Assembly: GCA_007693965.1 (NCBI GenBank)
Contig: RECQ01000033.1
Coordinates: 62,001-126,000, forward strand
Direction: 5' to 3'
Length of the DNA: 64,000 bases
Source: Phycisphaeraceae bacterium
GTDB taxonomy: Bacteria; Planctomycetota; Phycisphaerae; Phycisphaerales; UBA1924
Shown: positions 45,597 to 54,637 of the stretch, one piece after another
Layout of the letters: each line of letters opens with the position of its first letter
How positions within the stretch are numbered: the stretch's first letter is position 1
Notes under the pieces: model-generated
Told to the model about the DNA's origin: nothing
The model's input: only the letters and a program-made list of their open reading frames with translations
Database searches by the model: none
Program-made: the position numbers and the translations under genes

Positions 45597-48122
45597 ATGG
45601 GTGAATTCAAGAGCAGCGGCAGACCACGCCGTCCGGGCGTCACAGTCCACATGGCGGCGGTTTTTTCATGCGCCTCCTTCGCGGCCCTCGCCATCGCGCC
45701 AGGCCTGCATGCCCAGCCTCGCAACCAGGCTGGCCAGCCCCCCATCGAAGCCCAGGCCCCGCCCGGAGCCCCGCAGGCCGCCGATCGTGAGCTGGCCGAG
45801 GACGAGGTCTCCTTCGAGGAGTTCACCGAGCCGGTGGACCTCCAGGTGCTGATCGATTTCATCGCCCGGCGCCTCCAGATCAATTTCATCATGACCGACG
45901 TGGCCGTCGCGGGGCGTCAGGTCGTCTTCCGCGCCCCCATGACGGTGAAGAACGAGCAGCTTCTCCCCCTGCTCCAGCTCCTGCTCGAGAGCGCCGGCTT
46001 CTCCCTCGCCCGCGACCCCGAGCACGGCTGGTACATGATCATGGAGTCCGGCAAGGCGCCCATCCATTCCCCGGACGACACCGACTTCGCCACCACCCAG
46101 ATCTTCCCCACGCCCATGACGCGCCCCAGCGCCCTGCAGGGCGCCATCAACACCGCCCTCGGAGGCGAGTCGGGCCAGATGAAGATGAGCTACGTCGATG
46201 AACTCGGCGTCATCATCTCCACCGGGCCGCAGCGACTGAACCGCTCCGTGGCGCGCATCATCGAGATGATCCTGCAGGGACAGAAGAACCAGCGCCTCCA
46301 CCGTTTCGATCTGTCTCACATCGCCGCCTCCGAAGCCCGCGACCGCATCCTCAGCCTCGTCGGCCAGATCACCGGCGCCACCCAGCAGCGCACCACCCGC
46401 GAGGGCGGGGGCGGTGGAGGTGGCGGCGGCGGCGGTGGCGGCGGCGGCACGACCGGTGGGGGCGGCGTCGGCGTCTTCAGCAACCTGACGGATCGACTCG
46501 TGCTCGACCGCGCCGGCAACTCCATCATCTTCCGCGGCGACGACGCCGACGCCGCCGAGTTCAAACGCTTCGTCGATCTGGTCGACATTCCCAGCCGCCT
46601 CATCATCCGTCGCTACCACGCAGGCCGATATTCGGCGCGCATCGCCAGCTACGGGGATAAACAGGGGCTCGGCTCGGTCAGCGCTTCGGGCGCGGGCGGC
46701 GCCGGGCGCGCCAGAGCGGCGCAACCCGACGCCGACCAGTCCGCCGGCCTCATCGGCAGCGGCTTCCTGCTCGACGCCGAGGAGGAAGGATCATTCACCT
46801 ACTTCGGCACACGCTCCCAGCATGACCAGGTCGCGGCGCTTGTTGAAGAATTCGCCGAGCAGGTGCGCGAGGCGGAGATGCGCGTCGAGTTCTATAAGCT
46901 CAAGCACGCCCGCGCCGCCGACGCCGCCGACCTGATCAACCAGCTTCTCGATCTTGATCGGGCCCAGACCGCCGATTCGCCATTCCTTCCCCGCGGCGTC
47001 GAAGCCCGGGGCGTCCGTCGCATCGATCCGCCCCAGCAGCGTCAGCCCGAACCCCAGCCCACGCGCGACCCCGATCGTCCGGCGACGCGCGACGAAGATG
47101 AAGTCGGCCTCACGCCGGTTGAGGGCATCGCCATCATCCCCGATGAGGCGAACAATCAGCTCATCATCCGGGCGCCGCAGCGCCAGCAGCGCGAGTTCGT
47201 CCGCATCATCGACAGCCTCGACCAGCGCCGGCCGCAGGTGTACATCGAGGTGCAGATCGTCAGTGTCAGCGCAAGCAAGCAGTTCGATTTCTCGATCGAC
47301 TACGCTCTCGGAAATGACTCGCCCGGCAACGTGCCCATCTTCACCAACTTCGGCCTGCGGGGCGACCCGTTCACCACCGATCTGCCCAATCCCTCCGGCA
47401 TCACCGCGGCCGTCATCCGCTCGAACTACATCCCCGTCATCGTGAATATGCTCCAGACCGAGGGCGACGGACGCATCCTCTCGACGCCGCGCATCCTGGT
47501 GAATGACAACGAAGAGGCTCGACTCGACAGCACGCGCGATGAGCCCTTCGCAACCACCTCGCAGGTCGTTGGCGCTCCGTCGCAGACCGGTCTGGGCGGC
47601 ACGCTCTCGGCCGGCACCTCGCTCAGCGTCACGCCCCAGGTCAGCGAGGCGGGCTTCCTCATTCTCGATTTCGAGGTCGAGCTCTCCTCATTCGGCGAGC
47701 GCCCCAACCCCGATCTGCCCCCCGCGACCGATCGCAACGTCTTCAGCAGCGCCATCACCATTCCCTCCGACAGCACCGTGGTCGTCGGCGGCTTCACCCG
47801 CGAAAGCCGCACCGACACGGTCAACAAGATCCCCCTGCTCGGCGACATTCCCGGGATCGGAAACCTGTTCCGCAACATTTCGAAGATGAACAGCACGCAG
47901 ACGATCTACGTCTTCATCACGCCGCGCGTGCTTCGCGATCAATCCTTCACCGACATGCGCCTGCTCTCCGAGGGCCCGATGGCGACCATGAATGTCATCG
48001 ACAGTCTGCCGCCCCTCGAGGCCGCTCTCATGCCCCTGCGTCGCCAGCGCGAGCAGGCTCGCGACGAGGACGAGTCCTCGGTGTCCCGCCATGACCAGGG
48101 CGCCAATGATCAGGCATCATGA
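45597..48122 (+). CDS. gspD: Type II secretion system secretin GspD
   Basis: 841 residues from the ATG at 45597, with GAGGAGG about 10 bases upstream. A signal segment (about 14-40) precedes N-domains (about 65-420: LQVLIDFIARRLQINFIMTDVAVAG, a first module; further ring-building modules follow) and the secretin core (about 525-800: VYIEVQIVSVSASKQFDFSIDYAL, ...GRILSTPRILVNDNEEA, VTPQVSEAGFLILDFEVELSSF, IPSDSTVVVGGFTRES, KIPLLGDIPGIGNLFRN). A poly-Gly run (14 or more Gly near residue 275) lies in an N-domain loop. It forms the outer membrane gate and is the first gene of the T2SS operon. Confidence 0.95.
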   Translation: MGEFKSSGRPRRPGVTVHMAAVFSCASFAALAIAPGLHAQPRNQAGQPPIEAQAPPGAPQAADRELAEDEVSFEEFTEPVDLQVLIDFIARRLQINFIMTDVAVAGRQVVFRAPMTVKNEQLLPLLQLLLESAGFSLARDPEHGWYMIMESGKAPIHSPDDTDFATTQIFPTPMTRPSALQGAINTALGGESGQMKMSYVDELGVIISTGPQRLNRSVARIIEMILQGQKNQRLHRFDLSHIAASEARDRILSLVGQITGATQQRTTREGGGGGGGGGGGGGGGTTGGGGVGVFSNLTDRLVLDRAGNSIIFRGDDADAAEFKRFVDLVDIPSRLIIRRYHAGRYSARIASYGDKQGLGSVSASGAGGAGRARAAQPDADQSAGLIGSGFLLDAEEEGSFTYFGTRSQHDQVAALVEEFAEQVREAEMRVEFYKLKHARAADAADLINQLLDLDRAQTADSPFLPRGVEARGVRRIDPPQQRQPEPQPTRDPDRPATRDEDEVGLTPVEGIAIIPDEANNQLIIRAPQRQQREFVRIIDSLDQRRPQVYIEVQIVSVSASKQFDFSIDYALGNDSPGNVPIFTNFGLRGDPFTTDLPNPSGITAAVIRSNYIPVIVNMLQTEGDGRILSTPRILVNDNEEARLDSTRDEPFATTSQVVGAPSQTGLGGTLSAGTSLSVTPQVSEAGFLILDFEVELSSFGERPNPDLPPATDRNVFSSAITIPSDSTVVVGGFTRESRTDTVNKIPLLGDIPGIGNLFRNISKMNSTQTIYVFITPRVLRDQSFTDMRLLSEGPMATMNVIDSLPPLEAALMPLRRQREQARDEDESSVSRHDQGANDQAS

Positions 48123-49852
48123 TGAGCGACGCCTCCACACCATCCCGACGTGACAAAGAGCCCCGCATCCGCCCCGGCGCGAGCGCCGACGGCGCCGAAG
48201 CCGAGTCCCGCGCCGCAGAAGAGCGCCGCTGGAAGCGCGTCGCGGAGCTCTTCCAGCCCCTCAGCGTCCGCCCGGAGCAGATCCACGGCTTTTCCAGCCT
48301 TCCCGGCGCCGATGAAGAGCCCTGGGACGTCCTGCTCTCCACACTCGGCGCCGAGGAGCACGCGGCCCTGCAGACGCTGGCCCAGCGCTGCGGCGTGCCC
48401 TTCGACCCCGAGCCTCGCCCCCATGAGAGCGCCGAACGTTTCTACGAGCGCGTCCCCCCCGCCGCCGCCCGACGCCACCAGGTCGCCGGACTCGGCTCCG
48501 ACGGCGAGGTGATGACCGTCGCCACCGCCCAGCCGCTCCAGCCCAGCGTCTTCAGCACCATCGAGCGGATGATCGGCATGCCCATCCGCCTCGTGCTCTC
48601 ACCCCGGGCCCAGGTGGGCAACCTCATCAACCGCGGCTATGAGCAGCGGCAGGACCTGGTCACCGAGATCGTCGAAGACCTGCCCTTTGACGAGCGGGCC
48701 ATCGAATCCGCCGCCGGCTCGGTGAGCAAGGCCACCGACCTGCTTCAACTGGCGCGCCAGACGCCCGTCATCCGGCTGGTGAACATGCTGCTCTTCGAGG
48801 CCCTGAGGCTGCGGGCGTCGGACATCCACATCCACCCGCTCGAGAACAAGCTCATCATCCGCTTCCGCGTGGACGGCATGCTGGTTGACGCCTTCAACCC
48901 GCCCCTCTCACTGGCGCCCGCGATCTCCTCGCGCATCAAGGTGATGGCCGAGCTCGACATCGCCAACCGCCACGCGCCGCAGGACGGCCAGACGACGGTG
49001 CGAATCGGCTCGCGCAAGATCGATATCCGCGTCTCCAGCGTGCCGACGATCTTCGGCGAGCGCATCGTGCTGCGACTGCTCGACCAGAGCCAGACGCAGC
49101 TCAGCCTCGACGCCCTTGGCATGCTGCCGGAGATGCAGACCCAGCTCATCGACCTGATCGAGCGCCCCACGGGCATGATCCTGGTCACCGGGCCCACGGG
49201 CTCTGGCAAGACGACGACGCTCTACGCCGCCCTGGAGAAGATCGACCGCACCTCGCGCAACGTGATGACGATCGAGGATCCCGTCGAGTACCACCTCGAC
49301 CAGATCGGGCAGGTGCAGGTGAACCCCAAGCGCGGCGTGACCTTCGCCTCGGGCCTGCGCTCACTCCTTCGCCAGGATCCGGACGTCATCCTCGTCGGTG
49401 AGATTCGCGACTCCGAGACCGCCCACCTCGCGGTGCAGGCTGCCCTCACCGGCCACCTTGTGCTCGCCACGCTGCACACCAACGATGCGCCCAGCGCGAT
49501 TTCGCGAATTCAGGACATCGGCATCGAGCCCTATCTCATCAGTTCGGCGCTGCTGGCCGTCTACGGCCAGCGGCTGCTGCGCCGGACCTGCTCCGCGTGC
49601 GCCGGATCCGGCGAGAGCCGCGGCGTACGCTGCGAAAAATGCCTCGGATCCGGCTACTCCGGACGCGTCGCCATCTACGAGATGATGCGCATGAGCGACG
49701 AGCTGCGGCGGATGACCATGACCAACGCCGACGCCATCTCCATCGCCGACCAGGCGAAGAAGGAAGGCATGCGCGGCATGATCGACGACGGCAACACCAA
49801 GGTCGCCGCCGGACTCACCACCGAAGAAGAGCTCTACCGCGTGCTGCACTGA
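48119..49852 (+). CDS. gspE: Type II secretion ATPase GspE
   Basis: 577 residues, starting in a 4-bp overlap with gspD. An N-terminal MshEN-like/N2 domain (about 90-200) is followed by the ATPase: Walker A GPTGSGKTTTLYAALE (about 358-373), Asp box and Walker B DPDVILVGEIRDSETAHLAVQAALTGHLVLATLHTND, with the His box. The four-Cys zinc module CSACAGSG...CEKCLGSGYSGR (about 491-515) identifies the GspE/PilB branch. It powers pseudopilus assembly from the cytoplasmic side through the GspL-like protein encoded downstream. A heptamer array lies between it and gspF. Confidence 0.95.
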   Translation: MMSDASTPSRRDKEPRIRPGASADGAEAESRAAEERRWKRVAELFQPLSVRPEQIHGFSSLPGADEEPWDVLLSTLGAEEHAALQTLAQRCGVPFDPEPRPHESAERFYERVPPAAARRHQVAGLGSDGEVMTVATAQPLQPSVFSTIERMIGMPIRLVLSPRAQVGNLINRGYEQRQDLVTEIVEDLPFDERAIESAAGSVSKATDLLQLARQTPVIRLVNMLLFEALRLRASDIHIHPLENKLIIRFRVDGMLVDAFNPPLSLAPAISSRIKVMAELDIANRHAPQDGQTTVRIGSRKIDIRVSSVPTIFGERIVLRLLDQSQTQLSLDALGMLPEMQTQLIDLIERPTGMILVTGPTGSGKTTTLYAALEKIDRTSRNVMTIEDPVEYHLDQIGQVQVNPKRGVTFASGLRSLLRQDPDVILVGEIRDSETAHLAVQAALTGHLVLATLHTNDAPSAISRIQDIGIEPYLISSALLAVYGQRLLRRTCSACAGSGESRGVRCEKCLGSGYSGRVAIYEMMRMSDELRRMTMTNADAISIADQAKKEGMRGMIDDGNTKVAAGLTTEEELYRVLH

Positions 49853-49868
49853 TTGAATTTCGCGATCC

Positions 49869-49945
49869 AGCACTCCGCACTCGGAACTCGGAACTCTCCT
49901 CCTCTCCCCCTCAGCACTCAGAACTCAGAACTCAGAACTTTCCTC
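49869..49945. repeat. Period-7 tandem array H between gspE and gspF
   Basis: CACTCGG/AACTCGG-type units, a pyrimidine-rich middle, then CACTCAGAACTCAG units. It starts 16 bp after the gspE stop and ends 7 bp before the gspF start, so any gspF ribosome binding site must lie in the short TTCCTCCCTCCCC stretch, which is a poor match. Confidence 0.88.
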
Positions 49946-49952
49946 CCTCCCC

Positions 49953-51152
49953 ATGTCCACCGCCGAGTCCTCGACCCAGTTCTTCTACACCGCCGCCGGC
50001 GCCGACGGCTCGCGCAAACGCGGCCTGCGCCTGGCCCGCAGCCAGCACGCCCTCTCCGAGTCCCTCCGCGAAGACGGCCTGCTCCTGCTGAACGCGCGTC
50101 GCCTTCCCTCCTGGACCGCCGGCGTCTCTGATCTTCCCATCCGCGACCAGGTCGCTTTCAACACGCAGCTCGCCAGTCTTCTCAACCGCGGCGTGCCGCT
50201 GATCGAGGCCCTGGAGGTCGCCGGCAGCGTCGTGACCAAGCGCACACACGAGCGTGTGGAGCGCATCCGCTCATTGGTGCGCGCCGGCTCGGCTTTCGCG
50301 GACGCATGCGCCCAGGTCGGCGGCTTCGATGAGATCACCGTGACGGTCTACCGGGCCGCGGAGCGCACCGGTGATCTCGCCGACGCCGCCCGCAGACTCG
50401 CCCAGGCCGCCCAGCGCAAGCAGGCCATCGCCAGCAAGGCGGGCACGCTGCTGATCTATCCCGCCATCGTCGTCTCCATCAGTGTGCTCATCTCGATCTT
50501 CGTGCTTACCGTCGCCGTGCCGCAGATCGGCGAGGCGCTGGCGGACGCGGGCGTCGAGCTGCCGTGGTACACCGAGCTGGTGATCACGCTGGGCATCGGG
50601 CTGCGTGAGAACGGGTTCGCGGCCCTGCTGATCTTCGGCGCCCTCCTGGCCGTGGCCATCATGGCGCGGCGGATCCTCGCCCTGGGCTTCTTCGCCGTGA
50701 TGCGACGGGTGCCCGCGGTCCGCAAACTCACCACCTCGATCGAATCCGCCCGCTTCTTCGCCGTGATGGGCGCGATGACGCGCTCCGGCGTTCCCGTCGG
50801 CGACGCCCTCGCCGTCGCCTCCGGCGCCGTGAGCCACCCGGAGCTCCGCCAGCAGCTCGATGACCTCCGACGCCGACTGGTCGAGGGAGGCCTGCTGCGA
50901 ACGCTGCTCGAACGCGTCGAGGCCTTTCCGCTGGCGACGCGACGCCTGCTCATCGCCGCCGAACGATCCGGCGACCTCGACACCGCCTTCGACAACCTGG
51001 CTTCAGACATGGCCGAGGACGTGGACATCCGCTCGGCCCGGCTGCTGGCCATGCTCGAGCCCCTGCTGATCGTGGCCATGTTCCTCGTGATCGGGTCTCT
51101 GCTGCTCTCGATCCTTGTCCCCCTGCTCTCGCTCACTGGGCAGGCGGGGTGA
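49953..51152 (+). CDS. gspF: Type II secretion inner membrane protein GspF
   Basis: 399 residues. The start MSTAESSTQFFYTAAGADGSRKRG fits GspF/PilC proteins. Two repeated T2SSF domains (about 60-180 and 260-390) each hold the family pattern: QLASLLNRGVPLIEALE and FFAVMGAMTRSGVPVGDALAVASG. Three membrane helices are predicted (about 167-187, 213-238, 366-390). It is the integral platform protein for pseudopilus assembly. The start codon closely follows heptamer array H and lacks an obvious Shine-Dalgarno sequence, which may lower its expression relative to gspE. Confidence 0.94.
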   Translation: MSTAESSTQFFYTAAGADGSRKRGLRLARSQHALSESLREDGLLLLNARRLPSWTAGVSDLPIRDQVAFNTQLASLLNRGVPLIEALEVAGSVVTKRTHERVERIRSLVRAGSAFADACAQVGGFDEITVTVYRAAERTGDLADAARRLAQAAQRKQAIASKAGTLLIYPAIVVSISVLISIFVLTVAVPQIGEALADAGVELPWYTELVITLGIGLRENGFAALLIFGALLAVAIMARRILALGFFAVMRRVPAVRKLTTSIESARFFAVMGAMTRSGVPVGDALAVASGAVSHPELRQQLDDLRRRLVEGGLLRTLLERVEAFPLATRRLLIAAERSGDLDTAFDNLASDMAEDVDIRSARLLAMLEPLLIVAMFLVIGSLLLSILVPLLSLTGQAG

Positions 51153-51336
51153 TTCGCCGATTCTGAGCTGGAATCGGAGGCGTCACCCCGGCGCCCGCCC
51201 CACACTGGTGAACCTTTCTCCGTCTCGTGCGTCACATACAATGAGGGGCTCGAACATCGTGCAGAATCCGACTGTTTTTCCCCCGACCATAACCCCCCGT
51301 CCGCCCCACCCCCGGAGCGCCAGGAGGCCGTCCGAT

Positions 51337-51729
51337 ATGCTCATTCACGCTCGAATCCGCCGAGGCTTCTCCCTGCTGGAGATGATGCTGGTCCTGCTCA
51401 TCATCACCACGCTGGTGGGCATCGTGGTCGTGAACATGACCTCGCGCAGCCAGCGGGCCAACGTCCAGACCACCACCATCTCGATGAAGCAGATCGAGAA
51501 CGCCCTGAAGGAATACCACTTCAACAACGGCGGCTTCCCCACCACCGATCAGGGGCTGGCTGTGCTCACTCCCGACTACCTCGAGCGCATCCCCCGCGAC
51601 GCGTGGAGGGAAGAGTTCGAATACATCAGCCCCACCGGCGATCCCGCCCGCCCCTACATGATCATCAGCATGGGCCCCGACCGCGAGCCCGGCACCGAGG
51701 ACGACATCATCAACTGGGATCTCGAATGA
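51337..51729 (+). CDS. gspG: Type II secretion major pseudopilin GspG
   Basis: 130 residues from the ATG at 51337, with AGGAGG about 9 bases upstream. The prepilin signal is IRRG/FSLLEMMLVLLIITTLVG: cleavage after Gly10, Phe at mature +1 and Glu at mature +5. The C-terminal part has the GspG features GGFPTTDQGLAVL and WREEFEYISP...YMIISMGPDREPGTEDDIINWD, the last containing calcium-site residues. It is the main subunit of the periplasmic pseudopilus. Processing needs a prepilin peptidase, which is not in this window. Confidence 0.95.
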   Translation: MLIHARIRRGFSLLEMMLVLLIITTLVGIVVVNMTSRSQRANVQTTTISMKQIENALKEYHFNNGGFPTTDQGLAVLTPDYLERIPRDAWREEFEYISPTGDPARPYMIISMGPDREPGTEDDIINWDLE

Positions 51730-51733
51730 CCAC

Positions 51734-52276
51734 ATGATCAGGCGCGGCGTCACATTCCTGGAGGTTGTTCTCGCGGTTGCGCTGCTCGCGATGCTCTTCA
51801 CGACCATCGTCAGCGCCTACGGCGCCATCCGCTCAATGGGCGTGCGCGAGCAGGAGCGCCTCAGCGCCACGGAAGTCGCGCACCGGATCATCATGATCTA
51901 TGCGCACGAAGGGCCCGACAAAGTCCCCGGCGAGAACGAGTTCGTCGAGTATGGGCCCGACCTGTACCGCTTCCGGCTCAGCGAGGAATCGCTCATTGAA
52001 GAGCCCGGCGGACGCGAGGGGCTCTCCATCCGGCGCGCCGTTCCCTTCAGCGGCCTGAGCGCCAACCGGCGCATCGAGGCCAGGCTGGTCCAGATCACCG
52101 TCGAGGTCTTTCCCGAACAGACTGGACGCATCCCCTCCACAGCCGAGCCGCTGGCCTCTGTGAGCCGCATCTTCAATCCGCTGGACACCTCGACCCAGAC
52201 CGATGATGTGCTGCTCCAGCACATCCTGCGGCAGCTCGGCGAAGATTTCCAGATGCCTGTGCCGCCCCAGCCATGA
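51734..52276 (+). CDS. Type II secretion minor pseudopilin, GspI-like
   Basis: 180 residues. The prepilin signal is MIRRG/VTFLEVVLAVALLAMLFTTIVSAYGAI, with cleavage after Gly5, Val at +1 and Glu at +5. The remainder is a small alpha/beta periplasmic domain with RRIEARLVQITVEVFPE, a strand pattern like that of GspI, then a Pro-rich tail. The order G-I-J-K fits GspI, but GspH is not excluded. It should sit near the pseudopilus tip with the J- and K-like subunits. It begins 4 bp after gspG ends and overlaps the next gene by ATGA. Confidence 0.75.
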   Translation: MIRRGVTFLEVVLAVALLAMLFTTIVSAYGAIRSMGVREQERLSATEVAHRIIMIYAHEGPDKVPGENEFVEYGPDLYRFRLSEESLIEEPGGREGLSIRRAVPFSGLSANRRIEARLVQITVEVFPEQTGRIPSTAEPLASVSRIFNPLDTSTQTDDVLLQHILRQLGEDFQMPVPPQP

Positions 52277-53052
52277 CACGGCCCGCATTCACAATCATCG
52301 AGCTCGCGCTCGCCACGGTGCTCGGCCTCTTCGTGCTGCTGGCCTGCTTCTCACTCTTCGCCATGATCGACCGCTCGGAGCGGGCCCTCGCCACGCGCTT
52401 CGAGGATGTGCAGGACATGGCCCTGTGCCACGCCACACTGCGACGGGCCATGCAGTCCCTCGTCGCCGCCCCTGAAGGCGCCGGCGGCCCACGAACCAGA
52501 GGTAGACAGACGGACCAGAACGGAGAGCCGGATGGCGATGAGAACGGTGAAACCGGCGTAGACAACGAGAGCGCGCTGGAGTCCGGTGAACGCGGGCTCA
52601 CTTTCACCGATGATGAGCCAAGACGCCGCGGACGCGTGCAGCACTTTTCGATCTATCCTCTCGATCCCGCCGACGCGGAGGCCGGTGTCGATGTCGGCGA
52701 TGCGCCGTGGCGCCTGGAGATGGTCCTCGCCGACCATCCGCTGACGTTCCTTCAGACCGGTCACGGGCCCATCCGCGGCGCCTTCGATTTTCTCCCCGTC
52801 GGCCCAGATGAGTGGATTCTTCAGTGGACGCCGCTGATTCCGGCCGGTGAGCCCTATGTTCTGGCTGAGAACCTCTCACTCGCCCTCGTGGCCGTCCTGC
52901 CGCGGGACAGCTCCGAATTCGTCGGCTACCTCGACGCTCGGGAACGCCGCGAATTTCCCCGGGCCGTCCGCGTGATTCTCTGGTCTCACGGCGGGGCTCG
53001 CACCGACTGGCTCTTCGAGCCCGGCGTGACCACCGGGGAGACGCCGCGATGA
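52273..53052 (+). CDS. Type II secretion minor pseudopilin, GspJ-like
   Basis: 259 residues. The N-terminal prepilin segment is MTRPA/FTIIELALATVLGLFVLLACFSLF with Phe at +1 and Glu at +5 after an Ala rather than Gly at -1, a tolerated but less usual cleavage residue. A hydrophilic, low-complexity insert (about 70-115) is followed by a beta-rich domain. Position between the I- and K-like genes supports GspJ; sequence evidence beyond the prepilin helix is weak. It starts in a 4-bp overlap with the preceding gene and overlaps the next by 4 bp. Confidence 0.7.
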   Translation: MTRPAFTIIELALATVLGLFVLLACFSLFAMIDRSERALATRFEDVQDMALCHATLRRAMQSLVAAPEGAGGPRTRGRQTDQNGEPDGDENGETGVDNESALESGERGLTFTDDEPRRRGRVQHFSIYPLDPADAEAGVDVGDAPWRLEMVLADHPLTFLQTGHGPIRGAFDFLPVGPDEWILQWTPLIPAGEPYVLAENLSLALVAVLPRDSSEFVGYLDARERREFPRAVRVILWSHGGARTDWLFEPGVTTGETPR

Positions 53053-53879
53053 TGAACGAGACATCCCGCACATGTCGACGCGGCTTTGCGCTGCCTGTGG
53101 TGATGGCGTTGCTGGTGATCGCCTCGCTCTTCATCACCGTCGCGTTCCAGCGCCAGTCGCAGCAGTCGATGATGGTGCAGCGGCAGCTTGTCGAATATCG
53201 GCGCCATCACGAGATGTTCGGCGTCCGCGCCATCACAACCCTGTGGCTGGAGGACAACTTCTCCCAGCTGCACGAGCTCGCCACCCGTCCCGACGAGGTC
53301 GATTTCGCCTACGGATTCGTTCTTCCCACCGGCGCCGTCATCCGCATCTTCGTCCGCGACGGACAGGGGACAGTCCCCATCGACGCAAGCGGGCTGGACG
53401 AGGCCGGCGCCGAGATGCTCGCACAGATTCTCGATCGTCTGCCGCCCGAACGGCCGGATCTGGTCCGGCGGGTCGGCCCACACCAGATCAGCGTCAACGC
53501 GGCGCCGCGGGAGGCGCTGATGGCGATGGTCGAGGAGGAGGACGCCAACTCCTTCGCCGAGCGCGTCCTGTCCGCGCGCCGGGGCGGCGACATCGACCGA
53601 GCCGAATTCGAGCGCATCCTCCGGCTCCGCGGCGGGGTCGACGACGCCGAGCGCAACGCGCTGATCAACCTCGTCACCTTCACGCCGGGGCTGTGGAGGC
53701 TGGATATCCACGTGACCGACGACCAGGGCGAACGCGTCTTCCATATGCTCACCGAGCGCCCCCGACAGCGCTCCATCGCGATTCATGAGTGGTACGAAGG
53801 GCGTCCGCCGACCGATGACGATGTACTGACCGAACAGGGCCGCAGGGCCGGCCAGCGCCGGACCGACGGCCGGAGGTGA
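53049..53879 (+). CDS. gspK: Type II secretion minor pseudopilin GspK-like
   Basis: 276 residues. The N-terminus is RRG/FALPVVMALLVIASLFITVAFQRQ: cleavage after Gly12 and no Glu at mature +5, the hallmark of GspK among pseudopilins. The periplasmic domain contains RIFVRDGQGTVPIDASGLDE and later VGPHQISVNAAPREALMAMV, which matches the INVNTAxxEVLxAL segment of GspK. It is expected to cap the pseudopilus tip with the I- and J-like proteins. It overlaps the upstream gene by 4 bp. Confidence 0.85.
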   Translation: MMNETSRTCRRGFALPVVMALLVIASLFITVAFQRQSQQSMMVQRQLVEYRRHHEMFGVRAITTLWLEDNFSQLHELATRPDEVDFAYGFVLPTGAVIRIFVRDGQGTVPIDASGLDEAGAEMLAQILDRLPPERPDLVRRVGPHQISVNAAPREALMAMVEEEDANSFAERVLSARRGGDIDRAEFERILRLRGGVDDAERNALINLVTFTPGLWRLDIHVTDDQGERVFHMLTERPRQRSIAIHEWYEGRPPTDDDVLTEQGRRAGQRRTDGRR

Positions 53880-53887
53880 CTCCACAC

Positions 53888-54637
53888 ATGCCGATGCACG
53901 CAGACAAAGTGGCCAGAATCATGTTCGTCGCCCAGATTGCGGCGTTGGCCGCCGGCGCGGGGGCTGTGGCGATGTTCCTCGCCAATCCCTTCCAGGATCC
54001 TGAATCCATCGTCGAGACCCGCGCCGCCGCGGACATCGAGCGTCCCCGCGGTCCTGTCCAGGAGCGCGAGGCGAGGACCGTGCCCTCCTTCGAGCACACC
54101 GACTGGCTGGTTGTGCTCCCCTCGATCAGTTGGGCCGCGCCCGATCCCGACCGCAATGGCGCCCAGGAGGATGAAGACGCCCTCAACGCCATGCAGCAGG
54201 CCGCGGGTGAACAGGACGCCGCGACCGATGAGGCCCAGCCGCCCGAAAGCCGCCCGCTCGTCAACTGGCGCTACATCGGCTACCTGCGCCAGGCCGACTC
54301 GATGATGGCGTTGCTCCAGGTCGAGAACCGGCAGCAGTTCGTGGGTGTGGGCCAGAAGCTCAACGACATGCGGATCGTCTCCATCTCCGCCGAGGAGGTG
54401 AGGATCAATGATGGCCTCCACGAACAGCGGATCCAGCTCGCATCCCGCACCGATACGCTTCCGAGCAAAGCCCCCCCCGCCGGACCCATGACCATGCCGA
54501 TGCCCGGCATAATGCCGGAGGGCGAAGAATTCGATCTCGAACGACGCCGCGAAAACATACAGCGCGAACGTGAACGCGAGCTGGAGCGCATGCGCCGGAA
54601 CAATCCCTCCCGTACGGAGGAATGGACGCCTTCGTGA
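53888..54637 (+). CDS. Type II secretion GspC/PilP-like bitopic protein
   Basis: 249 residues from the ATG at 53888, fixed by an ideal GGAGGTGA 8 bases upstream (53872-53879); a GTG at 53876 overlapping the previous stop is less likely. A short cytoplasmic N-terminus and one membrane helix (about 10-30) lead to an acidic linker and a small HR-type domain (about 122-185: NWRYIGYLRQADSMMALLQVENRQQFVGVGQKLNDMRIVSISAEEVRIN). The tail is a charged coiled-coil-like stretch (ERRRENIQRERERELERMRR). It probably links the inner membrane platform to the secretin N-domains. Confidence 0.75.
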   Translation: MPMHADKVARIMFVAQIAALAAGAGAVAMFLANPFQDPESIVETRAAADIERPRGPVQEREARTVPSFEHTDWLVVLPSISWAAPDPDRNGAQEDEDALNAMQQAAGEQDAATDEAQPPESRPLVNWRYIGYLRQADSMMALLQVENRQQFVGVGQKLNDMRIVSISAEEVRINDGLHEQRIQLASRTDTLPSKAPPAGPMTMPMPGIMPEGEEFDLERRRENIQRERERELERMRRNNPSRTEEWTPS

